Below are positions 10,275-22,400 of a stretch of DNA of 64,000 bases, piece by piece. The position numbers and the translations under genes were made by a program. The number at the start of each line of letters is the position of its first letter. Position 1 is the stretch's first letter. This stretch comes from Strigamia acuminata (taxonomy: Eukaryota > Arthropoda > Chilopoda > Geophilomorpha > Linotaeniidae): assembly GCA_949358305.1 (NCBI GenBank), contig OX442318.1, forward strand, positions 3,890,501-3,954,500, read 5' to 3'. Under the pieces are notes generated by a model. The model was not told where the DNA came from and searched no databases. It saw nothing but the letters and a program-made list of their open reading frames with translations.

Positions 10275-10335
10275 TAAAGACAAGAGTGAGACTAATCTGT
10301 TTACAATGTCAGAAACTAATGCTACAAATGTTTAA
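10275..10335 (-). pseudogene. Vestigial pore-exon fragment downstream of gene B
   Basis: The text gagtgagactaatctg...aatgtcagaaactaatgc matches the TM2 coding part of exon 11 of the channel genes. It lies about 130-190 bases beyond the stop of gene B, as in genes A and C. Non-coding now. Confidence 0.5.
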
Positions 10336-10465
10336 TTTCAACCGCAAAGGTACAATGCAGTGGGATTATAGTTTGATTGATTTTTATAAGAATTAACCAG
10401 ATTAATAAATGTTTCTGTAAATTTGAGCTGGATTAAATTAAATTAAATTACACACATTTTCTAAA

Positions 10466-13400
10466 TTAATTTTTAACTATTTTTTTGTTCATTTTTTGGA
10501 CGAATGGGAGTGCAGTAGAAAATACGAAATGAATTGCAGTTAAAACGGAAAGGCCAAGAGTGAGACTAAATGTGTTGGCAATGTCGGAAACTAAAGCCAC
10601 AAAAGAATATTTAAATTCTTCGGCAATAGTTTCGATCTTATTAGTGGTGAAAACAAGATTAATAATTAAGAAATCTGATGAATAAGGAGGTAAACTGCAC
10701 TCGTTGATTTTGTAGAACGGTTGTTTACAAGGGGATACACACAAACATTCCTTTTCTACATCAATGTTGCTGTACATTTCATAGTACAATGTTTGTACTG
10801 TTCTGGCGGTTGCCGATGAGTTGCAGAAGGCGACGTTTTCTTTGATTGCATACGGCATACTGTTGAAAAGATACAGGAAACAAGTGATTGGATCAGGGTT
10901 TGTATTTTTTAGTATCTAGTATGTTTATGTACCTGCACAATTGTTTGCTCTTCATTTTATTATCTAGACAACTGCCTTTGCATTTGTAATATTCCGTTAT
11001 ATTTTCATTGCACGGTTTGGCTTTGGTGTTGAGTCGATTTATCTGAAAGTTGTTTTTAGAAAAGAAACTGTCACGGGCAGGTTACCCACCCTTCTTTTTT
11101 ATTTATTTCTAACTTAGACCATCCCAATCTTAAGTTTTATTATTTTTTCCCAATCTTTCTTTTCATCTAACTTTGATGAATCATCTCTAAATACAGGGTG
11201 TCCCAAAAGTCTGAACCTCCCCAAGTAATTTCCACAATACTTGAGATATCAGAAAACTGAAGAAAAACTTGTCACGTCGTAGTCGACTTTTTAACAATGG
11301 TTTCGGAAATTTGAGAATTTCCAGGGATTGTAATAACCAGAAAATTTAGGTTCGCAGGCGCTGCAACTCTTAAAACTTTGCCGGGGGTGGTAGCTAGGTT
11401 AAGACAGCGTCTATTCGTGAAATCTGTATTTTATGGGTGCAGGATTCAATTCGGGCGCCGCGCAAAATGGCGAACGTTGATAGTTGAATTTTAAGACCAA
11501 ATATCGCTCTTCACTAGGGAAAATGTCGTCATATGTTAGGCGTACTTACGAAGAGTATGTTTCTTCTCCTGAACACGCGCAAACGTTGGGTGAACGCGCA
11601 AACAGGTACCAAACCGCAGACAACGTCGTCGGGCCGTCGATAATGAAATGAATACGCAATTGAGACGAGTATGAGTTCAAAATGTCTAGGCTGAGGAGGA
11701 AGTCACAGTCGTGGCATAAAATGTATTGACGAATTAAGACCGTCGAATACGCCGTTTTTCCAGTAATTCGTACGCAAATAATGGGCAAATAATAAATGTT
11801 GTGGTTAGTTAGACTAATATGAGAATTCGGGCTGCATAATGACCGTATGCGTTGAGACGCAACATAATCGCACTTGGAAATCTCCCAGTTGAGACCGGAG
11901 ACGTTGTCTAGTCGAAGGCGAAAATCATTCTCTCTGTCTAAGTTGTCTTGACAGAACAAGTCACCTCTGATCACATGTCAAAGGCCAAGTCAATTCCCAA
12001 TGGGGACCGAGCAGAAAACAGGCGATCAGGGGTGAAATATGCAAATTTAGAGCGCGATTACATCAACTTATTGCAGAATTCTCATGAATTGTCCGGATGG
12101 GGTGATTAAAACCAGGCCAAATCAAAGATAAATGTTAAAAATAAGGAAAATAATATAAAATAAAATAATAAATTTAGATCTGGGAAAAATAAAATAATTT
12201 AAGGAAACTGGAACAATTTTTCAATAAAATTGGGGAAAACTTAAAGGAAAGGCGCAAAATGCGCTTAAAATTTTGAAAATTTCTACTGCTCAAAGTCAGG
12301 ACCGTGACATTCCCCCCCACCTAGATGTTTATTATATGGTTTCTATATAATCAACATCTAAATGGAGTTAACAAACATGATTGATAAAAATTTGAACATA
12401 TAAATAAATAAAAATAATGAATCAACAACATTAATCTCATAATAAACACATAACACAGGTAGGGATTTATTTGGACAGACGCAACAGGCGCACAACTTGG
12501 CGCAATTACAGACAAGAACAAACAAACACAAACAAATGGGTTTAGGAGAGGAATATTGTAAAAAATCGTTTGATTAAAAATTAACAGAATCAATAGACGT
12601 TTAGGCGCTAATTACGACTAAATTCTAAATAAAATAATAAAATTTGTTAAATTATTTGATAACACTTGAAATTAACAATGGTATTTTTTGTTATGACTAG
12701 AAAATAAAATAATTTAAGATTAATTAACAATGCCTATGGGTGGCAAAATCTCTATAAAAATGTAAATTATTAGCAAATAAAAATATTGATTAGGCGCTGA
12801 TTTGGCGTCAATTATCACAATATAAAGATAGCAAAATTTCAATGATCACAAATGGTTAATAAAAATGATTAGCAAAAATGATTAGTAAAATATAAATATC
12901 AAAAAATAAAAAGTTCGCAAACGAATATTATCTTCTTTCGTAGGCGTTTGAGTTTTCACGGAACTTTACGTAAAAAATCTTCATCGAGGCGCATAACAAT
13001 CACATTTTAAACAATTATAACACTTATCGTTTGTATCACAATTATCACAACAAAGTCCACACACACAACAGTTCGTATATGGGTTTTTAGAAGGCGCAAA
13101 GTCACTGTAGGTTCTTAAAGTCAATCCATGAGTTTTATTTTTTTTTTTAAATGCAGACGCGCCTTGACCGTCCATCGCATAATAGACCAGTCTAAGCGCT
13201 GTTTTCACGAGGATCACTCTCACCTGTTGTTTAGAAGTCGCGTAACACTTCTGGCTAATTCTGTTTACTCGGTAAAGGAAATGTCCAACATAATATTGTT
13301 TAATGAGGGACAACAATTTTTCGCCCGCGCTGTGGTCAAGCTGCAAGTCCGAAAAGATGATCGTCTCGAAAAGGCACGTCAGAATACTCCAATCCACGAC

Positions 13401-16400
13401 CAATTCGATTTTGGGCTCCCACGGCAATGAGTAGAAAATATCATCAATCGGGATAATCTCCTCCATTATTGCTAACGCGCAAGTTGGCTCCTCCAAACGC
13501 TTTTCCTTGGGTCGTGGTTCGACTGGTTCGCGTAAACTCTCACGTGTAACAACCTCGCCTGGATCGTCGTCTTTTTCCTTCGGTGGTGTCAAAATCATTT
13601 TAGGCATTTTTGACAGTAACGGCGATCGACGTCCAGCCTTTGCACCGCCCCGTCCAACTCCAGGAAGTCTGAAAGGCTCGTCGGCCTGAATCACTTCAAT
13701 TGTGTTATGCTCTCGCGCCGCCAGGAATGCTTTGTGGTTCTCCTCGTCGCCCGTTGACTCGCGAAGCGATTCGACATCCGACATCGAATAATCCACATCC
13801 GATGATAATTCCGAGGCGAGTATTCCTGTGTCCGCCACGATTACGGGGTCGTATCGGAATGAATATTTGGTTCGAGGATCTGCCAATTTCGGATTTTCGG
13901 CAATTGCGTTCTCAAATTGTTGCACCAATTTTTCAGGCGCCAACTCGATGAGGATCTTCTCTGAAAAGTTCTTAATTTCATCCTCCGTCATGATCAATTC
14001 TGGATCCAGCGGTGGTTTGGCGGGCGCATTTCTCTCGTCCTCCAGTCGCTGGGCCTCCTTCAGCGCGTCGGCCTCTCGAAATCGTTTGACGGCGTCGCGA
14101 CGACTGATGCATTTGGGTGATGATCTCCTTCAAATTAAAGTGCACGGCGTGCACAATAAGGTGCTGCACCGCGTGTTCGTCTCCGGTACAGTCTTTTGTC
14201 ATCTTTGCCTCTATTTCCTTCGCGATGTTTCCGAGGCGTCCGAAAATCGTTCCGACGACCGTCTTGAAGTCCGAGGCGCTGACGTTGAAATCCAGGTTAA
14301 TCGACATCTTGAAGAGTTCTTTCCATCCTTCAGATCTCAGGTTGATTCGTCCTTGGCCCCTGTTCTCCATGGGGTACAGTATCTCAAGCTCGTGGCGCCG
14401 GAATATTTCGGACATCTGGGTGAAGATACGGTCTGGGCGCATCGTACATCCATTTCGGTCGAATCCCTGGAGATAACGTGGCTTCAGAGACGCGCATACT
14501 TCCGACGACGTTGATCCGCTCGAGACTGCTGAAATGGCCTTAGCAATTGGATTAGAAATCTTGCTTTCCAATTTCTTGATGTCGTGGATCTTTGCGCATT
14601 CCTCCGCATCTCTCGCAATCTCAGCAGCGATATTCGCGATGGATGAAGACGGTGTGAAGTTTAGCAGCGCCTTAATATCTCGGTCAACCTGTGGGGAAAA
14701 ATCAGCTTTAATTAGTTTTTTGTTAAAATCAGCAATTGTGTCCATTTGTGTGTTTGAAGTTGCAATTTTGGAGTACGTAATCGGCACCGATGTCGCAGCA
14801 ACTGAAGTCATCATCTTGGGCGTCACATTCGATTGGGTCACAGTGGTGGCATCGACAGGTAGGGCAGCTTGGCTCGATTCGGACGTCTCAATCGAAGATG
14901 ATTTGTTTTTTACGACATAAAAATAAGGAATGACGATTGGCGCAGCAGTGGTCACCGTTGTAACGTTGGTTGACTTCGCCTCCGCCGCCGTCACACTTGA
15001 TTCCGTTTTGATGATCGGGGTCGATATCGTGTTGATATTACCAATTTTCTCTCTCTCTCTTCTGTTTTCTTCATTCTTCTTTACCTTTTTAATCACTTGA
15101 TCGCCCAACGAAAGTTCTTCTGTTGGTTTAACGACGGGCAAGGCGGCAGGCGCTCCTCCAACCGCTCCATTTTCCTCGACTATAATCGAAGACGCGTTCG
15201 ATGTTGGTCTGGATCGTCCCGTCACGAAGTGAGTGTCCCGGTTCGCCTCCGCTCCAATCCTTTTTGTTACTTTCTGCGTGTATTCCTTCAAACGGTGCGT
15301 GCTCCGCTCCTCGTACGTATGTCGCAGACGCAGATTTGAATGTTGAAACGGCAAATCGGCCGCAACTCTCTCCGGCTCCGAATACGCTCTTTTCGCATCC
15401 GCGATTACATTAGGCGCCGTCAAACACAGTTCTATACCCGATTCCACATCGTAGGTCTTTCCTTCAGGCGTCACAAACTGGTCCGGAAGCTCGGCAGGCT
15501 GTTCACCAGCTATTATGTATGCTCCCTCTGGATATTTCCAAGTCAACGGCCGGATTCCCTTCTCCTTCGCCAATTGCTTTATGCGTGCCAAATATGATGC
15601 GTGCGCATGACGAAAACGAGCGATGGCGTTCGCACTGCCGAACGGAATCCTCGGCGGCGGAAAATCCACTCCTGCCAACGAAGTTTTATCTATCGACTCG
15701 TAGCCTAATACATAAGCGAACATAAGGCGCATCCATTTCCGAAATTTGCAACGGCGCAAGTCACCGCCCCCCCGACACGCTCGGCATTCCCGTGGCGCCC
15801 GCAGTTGGTAAATCTCAAATCCTGTCCCGCTACAAACTGGACACAGTTCATAGTTTGGGAAACTTTGATCATTTGGGTGGTCAGGATGAAAGCGCGGCAC
15901 CAATCCTTCGCCCGACGCTTCAATTGGTGGCATCGGCAGGTACTTTGGATAGCCTTTTTGGGTTGGTTTTGGAATCGTAATTGTTACTTTTGGATCGTAG
16001 GACGCCATAATAAATTATCGTAAAGTGAAACTAAAAGAAATGGAAATTTTCCAGGAAGAAAAAAGTTATTTTAACGAAAATATTCAATTAAAAATGAATT
16101 GTTGTGAGATAGAAAGCACTTACGGGTGATAGACGCACAATTTCTAACAATATTTATCCAAATTGGGTGATTGTTAAGTTTTTGAGGCGCGACTATTCAG
16201 ACGCAAATTAAAATGTGGCTAAGTCGTGCCCTCACATGTCTTTAATACACGCGGTCTCGCTACGGGGTCGCCTCGTCATAAAATATGACACGGACCTCTC
16301 GCGTGAACGAGATTTAATCACGCACTTCGAAGAAGCATGAGTTTGGACTTAGTAAATTTTCGTATCATCATTTTAAATTGATGAATTTCAAATTCCTAAA

Positions 16401-19400
16401 CTAATCTTTACTTACTATTTTCAGCGTCTATCCTCCGTAAATATTTGGTTTAAAGCAGGGAAAATTATAAACACAAGAAGGAAAGAAGGTTGGGTAAAGT
16501 AAAGAAAGAAATAAAATTATAAAATGAAAAGAAATTAAGTTATTTTATCGAAAATGAAGCGATGATGGTTTCAATTTCCGATGTAAACGCAGCAACATGT
16601 TTTTCGATCATTGTTGCGTCCGTTTGGTCTAAATCATCATCATTATTGAACCAATGGCGCAATTCTACGACGTTATACGGCAGCATTCGACGACCATCCT
16701 TGTCCATAAGAATGACAGTGTTGGGTCCAGTTAATTTATGGATTACGTAAACGCCTTCCGTCCTCTGTCGAAGTCCTGCAGCAAACTGTCGGTCCGCTGA
16801 TGACAATTGTCGATTTTTAATAGACACAAAATCGCCTGGTTTGAAATCGTGTGGTCTTCTTTTTCGATCGAACCAACGTTTATGTCTAATTTGAGCTTTT
16901 TGTAAATTTGCAGTGGCATTATTTCGCAATTCTCTCATCAATTCATGCGTCTCTCGCGCTCGTGCCGGTGGCAGCGGCTGTCCATCGTCGGTGTCCGAAT
17001 CAAAATCACCTGGGTAACGCGCCTCCTGTCCCGTCACCATTTGATAAGGAAAATATTGAAGCGAAGCTTGATATGCTGAGTTGATTGCTAGCACAAAATA
17101 TCCAATGTGAACGTCCCAGCGCACATGCTCCTCAATATAAGCTAAAATGCAGTTTTTTAATGCCTGGTTTAATCTCTCGGCTAAGTTCCCTTGTGGATGA
17201 TAAACAGCCGTGTAGCGATTAATGGCGCCAAAACTCTGACATGCGGCCTGGAACTCCATTGAACGGAAAGCCGGCGCATTGTCACTTATAATGACTTTTG
17301 GAAATGCCCATCGCTGAATAAATCCTTGCAATTGTTTGATTGTTGTTTTCCAGTCAGATGTCTCGGTCAATCTTACATCCAACCACCGACTGGCGGCATC
17401 CACAATTACTAATGCGTAACAATGTCCTCCAATCGATCGGGGCTTTTTACCATAATAATCAATGTAAATTGTGTGAAACAAATGTCATGGTTTGGCCATG
17501 ATCATTGGTCCATATGGAAGGCGATTTAACGGCTTAGCTCGTTGACACGGTTCACATTTTTGAATCCAAAGTAAAACGTCCTCCTTCATTTTTGGCCAAT
17601 AAACTCGGGCCCGGAGTCGATGAAGTGTTTTTTCAACTCCTAAATGTCCGCAGCTCGGCGGGTAATGCAGAGCCTTGAAATATTGTTCGCGTAACATTAA
17701 GGGCAAATAGATTTGTCTTCTATGGCGAATTTTATTTATGTCGATCGGTGGATAACGACATAACATTCCCTTATAAATAGCAAAATCTACGGCACGATAC
17801 CTGATACGCGCTGCTTGTACTTGGTCGTTGGGCAAATGTCCTTGATCAAGATATTCGATTAATTCGGCGCTCCACGTGTCCTCGTGCTGTCGACGAATTA
17901 TTTCGTTAATCGTTGGTATCATACGAAAAGGTTGGTGATCCCGCGGCGCATCATGGAGTCGCTCGGCCTCATCTTCTTCGTCTTGTTGTTCATCAGCAAC
18001 AGGGCGTCTCGATGCATTTCTTTGAAATTGTGATCGATCTTGACGCACTTGTTGTGGCATAAATCCAGCACGTCCCATCCACGTTGGTCGATAAGTTGTT
18101 GAATCGTCCGACGAATCCGAATCCGGACCTCCATATCCGTCATAATTCGGTCGCGCAGCTCCAGATGGTCCTGCAGGTGGGCTCAACATGTTAGGGGTCG
18201 GAAATGATGCAGTCGGCACATTTGGCGATGGCAGAGGCGGCATTAAAGGTGGTAATGGTGCAACAGCTCCAGGAGGCGTCGAAATTTGTGTTTGTTGACG
18301 TGCTCTGGCTCGAGTTAATACCTGATAATTTGGTGGTGGTCTCTTTTTATTTTTAGAACCTTTTGGCCTGCCTAATTTTGGTTTAATTTGCTGCTGTCGT
18401 CTCTGCGCTCTTGTCATCACAGCTGCGTCATTTCGTTGCTGTGCCGCAGCCAATCCAACTCCAATAATGTTGATTATTGGTAATTTTGGCCAATCATTTG
18501 GGTCGTCAAAATAAGCGATGTAGCATGTTTCATCAACGAGAGGCGAGTCGTCTGCATCCAATGGTTCCGATGGTTCCACAGGCGCACGGCTAAGGGCATC
18601 CGCAACACGATTCTGTGCTCCTGAACAGTAAAGAAATGTAAATTTGTACTCACTGAGGGACAGAACCCATCGTGCCAGGCGTCCTTTTGGTTCTCGCTGC
18701 TGGAAAAGCCACTTCAACGACAAATGATCGCTTTCTAAATAAAAATTCATCATCTCAAGATATACACGAAATCTCTTGACCGCCCAAACCGCCGCTAAGC
18801 ACTCAATTTCGGTAACGCTGTAATTCTTTTCTGCAGAATTTAATGCACGTGATGCAAAGGCGATTGGTGTTTGTTCACCTTGATCATTTAATTGCATGAG
18901 TGCAGCGCCCAAACCTGAATAGCTGGCGTCTGTTTGTAATATATATGGTTTGGTCCAATCTGGGAATCTTCTGTGTAGAGTTGGTTCTGCCAATCCTTTC
19001 TTGAGTGAATCAAATGCTTGTTGATGTTGAATCGTCCAAAACCATTCGGAATCTTTTTTGAGTAAAGGACGAAACACCTCGCATGTTTTTGAATAATTTG
19101 GGAAAAATGACTGATAATAACCAATCATTCCTTTGAATCTTTGTAATTCTTTGATGTTGGTAGGCGCCGGAAAATATTGAATTGCCGTCACCTTATTTGG
19201 GTTTGGTTTAATGTGTCCAGCCTCTACAATATGTCCTAAAACTTCGAGCGATGTTCTGCACAATTCCGTCTTGTTGGCGTTCATCGTGAATCCCGCTTCA
19301 TCCAAGGCTTGAAGAATTATTTTGAAATGTTGCACATGCTCCTCGAAAGTCTTGCTGAAAATTATGACGTCATCGAGATAAACGAATACGAACTTGTAAA

Positions 19401-22400
19401 GATATTTCGACAAAGTTTTCTTCATGGCTCTCTGCAGAGTTGCTGGGCCATTAATGGGTCCAAACGGCATTCTCACATATTCGAAAAGTCCTCTGTGCGT
19501 AATAAATGCGAGAAATCTCTCGTCACCGGGGCGCACTCCAATCAGGTGGAAAGCTTCTCGTCCGTCTATGATCGAAAACCAATTTGATCCTCCTAAATAA
19601 GAAAATATATTATCGATGTCGGGCAGTGGGTAGACATCTGGTAAAGTTTGAGCATTCATCGGCCTAAAATCCATGGCTGTACGCCAGTCTCCAGTTTTCT
19701 TCGGAACAACAACAGGCGCCACCGCACAATCACTTTTTGATTGACGAATAATGCCTTGCTTTAGTTTTTGGTCCAAATAAGCGTCAATTACCATCTTTTT
19801 TGCTGGGTTAACGGGTCTTACAGGCACATGAATTGGTCTAAAGTCCGGTTTTAAATTTACTTCAAACTGAGTGTTGTTACATAATTCAACCTCCTCACGA
19901 AATACTTTCGAAATTGGTCGAAGAGTCTGAATTAATAAACGAATTTGGGGCACCGTCAATGATGACCACAGCTGGTCGTAAATCCAATCCAGTTGTGTTG
20001 GATCACTGCTTGGTTGATATTGTAGTACATTAACATCCAAAGGCGGCTCCGAAATCGTCGAATGATCGTGTACTCCGGCCATGAGCGCATTTTCATCCAC
20101 ACGACGCAAAAGCTGTCTTCCCTGCGTGTTAAGTTGTTTTATTGTTGGTGACAATTCATAAAGGCGTCTCCGCTGTCGTCTTGCACGTCTGCGTTGGCTA
20201 AGCGTCGAAAACAATGATGAATTGAATTTTCTTGATTTTTTAATGGAATCCTTCCTCTTTGGTGACCATATTAACGACCATTGATCTCGAGTACGATTCC
20301 GAATCCTCTTGATTTGGTGTTGAGCATCGTCATTTGGACATTCGAAAATCTCTTGCGACAAAGGTCGATGTTCTAGAAGAATACAATTAATGTTGTTAAT
20401 CAATACCTTGGGTACATCCTTAGTGCTGTCCTTTGCATCATCGGGTTTCCTGATGGGGAATAAAAGAACAGATTCTGACTTGTTAGCTTGTTCTAAAGTC
20501 ATGAATTGTCTTCGCTCTTGTGATCCCTTCAAATACCACTGGCACAATTCAAAGTCTGTGCACAGACCAACCGCTCTGCAGAAATCTCTTCCCAGCAGAA
20601 GGTCCTCTGATGTTTTGGGTATAATTAAGCAAATGAAAGAAATAACGGCCAAAGGTGCGCGCACCGACAGTTTAACAGATCCCTTAACTGGAATTTTGTC
20701 ATCGGCCGCTGTACGCACTGTTTCGTGAAGTTTGAGCAATTCCAGACCCATATTGGCTTTAAGTTTGTTGAATAATGACTCCGACATTACACATGTCTGA
20801 GCGCCTGAATCCAAAAGTGCGACAAAACTCACATTGGCCCATGTTATTTTGATATATGGTGCTTCTCTGTTGAAGCGATCAGTCTTCGTAATTTCGATTC
20901 TCGGCTCTTCGGATTTTTGCAATTCCTCGGGCGACAAAAGAACGAAGTTTGTTTGCAACGTCTCACTCTGCGTTGTCAGCAAAGTTGGTTTTTTGGGGGT
21001 TTCCTTGGCTTTCACAGACGAAAGTTGCGCTGATTTTGTTGGTTGTGGTGTTACGACACCGGGTATTTTTGTTTTTGATTTACTTGAATCTGATTTGATT
21101 GATGTAGTTAATTTAATGTCCGTAGACGGAGTTAATGATTTGTTGTTGTCTTCTCGAACAGCAGATGGCGCCTCTGGTGTCGGAGTAGACGGTGTTGTAC
21201 TTCTATCGACGTCTGGTGATTCCTCAGTCTTCTTCTCAGTAGAGTCCTTGATGATTGTATCTGACCCGCTCTATGGACTCATGCTTTGAGCAGGCCGCTT
21301 GCGTTTCCCGACTGACGACTCCACTCCTTGCCACAAACGGGGCACACAGGCCTCCAGGATTGCCTGTCAGACATGAACCATTTGTCCGTTGGTGTTTTTC
21401 TCCACATAGCATTCTTCGGGAGCTTTGGCTCTGAAGGCGCTTCTTTAGCGGCTGGAAAAATGACAACGTCCTTGGGACATGTGTGCTGTGAATCCGTTCT
21501 AGGTGTTGGCGCAGTAGTCGCAGTCATGGCGTGGACATCAGACTTTTGTGCTGCCGCTGATGCAGACTCCTTGGGCGGGTCCTTATTTGTTTCCTCGCTG
21601 TTGGGATCTTCTGGATCAAGCGCACAAGTTGACATGTCCTCGAGCAATGCTGTAAATACCTTGTTGAATCTTGAAAAACGACCAGACCTGGACGAAGTAG
21701 ATTGTTGATTTAACTTCTCCTCTTCCGTTTTGGTACGTGTGGCAGGACCCACTCGTGCGGGTAAAGGCATCTCCTGATCCGAAACTCCGCACTGTTTGTA
21801 CTCAAAAGTCCGCAACGAATCCAACTGAAGGCGATTATCGACATCGTTGCCCATTTTGACTGCGTCGTCGATCGTCCTGATGCACCAAGAGCGCATTAAT
21901 TGTACGACTTGAGTTTGCATCATGCCCTGAACTCGTTCCCACTGCAAGCCCTTGTCCTTGTATCCAGCAATATTTAAATAATGAATCATCTCGCTGAGGA
22001 ACGACATAGTTGATTCCCCTGGCTTTTGTTTGCGCTGAGATAACTTAACATTAGCTAAAGCTGAATTAATGGAAAATACTTGCCTGAAAACTAATTCAAA
22101 GTCCTCCCAATTGTTAGGTTTTGGAGTTAGAGCCATCCACCAACGTTGCGCTCTATTTCGGAGCGCGAGAACCACGTATACTTTCAAATATATTCCTTCC
22201 GGTGCTCCCATGGTAAACATGTGCGCATATAGCTTACCTAGGAACATGTCCACTGTGTCGAAAGTAGCTTCATCCGGATCAAAGTATGGAATTTTTTCAA
22301 CTTTAAGTTTATACCTTCCAACCTGAGCGGCTTGACGCTGATCTTCCGACTCCAACGAGAGTTGAGATCTCGTGTGAGGCTGCTGTCTTGAGGCGCTGAG

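Noticed and set aside
13828-14514. Plus-strand open frame of 228 codons
   Set aside because: Antisense shadow of the gypsy 1 extra ORF; no start context or motif of its own.
13978-16008. Calling the gypsy 1 extra ORF an envelope gene
   Set aside because: Position fits, but no signal peptide, membrane anchor or cleavage site is seen; DnaJ-like zinc knuckles and a Cys-rich tail argue against it.
20834-21289. Plus-strand frame of 151 codons over the gag-pol junction
   Set aside because: Antisense to gypsy 1 pol; composition mirrors the Ser/Thr/Lys-rich sense strand.
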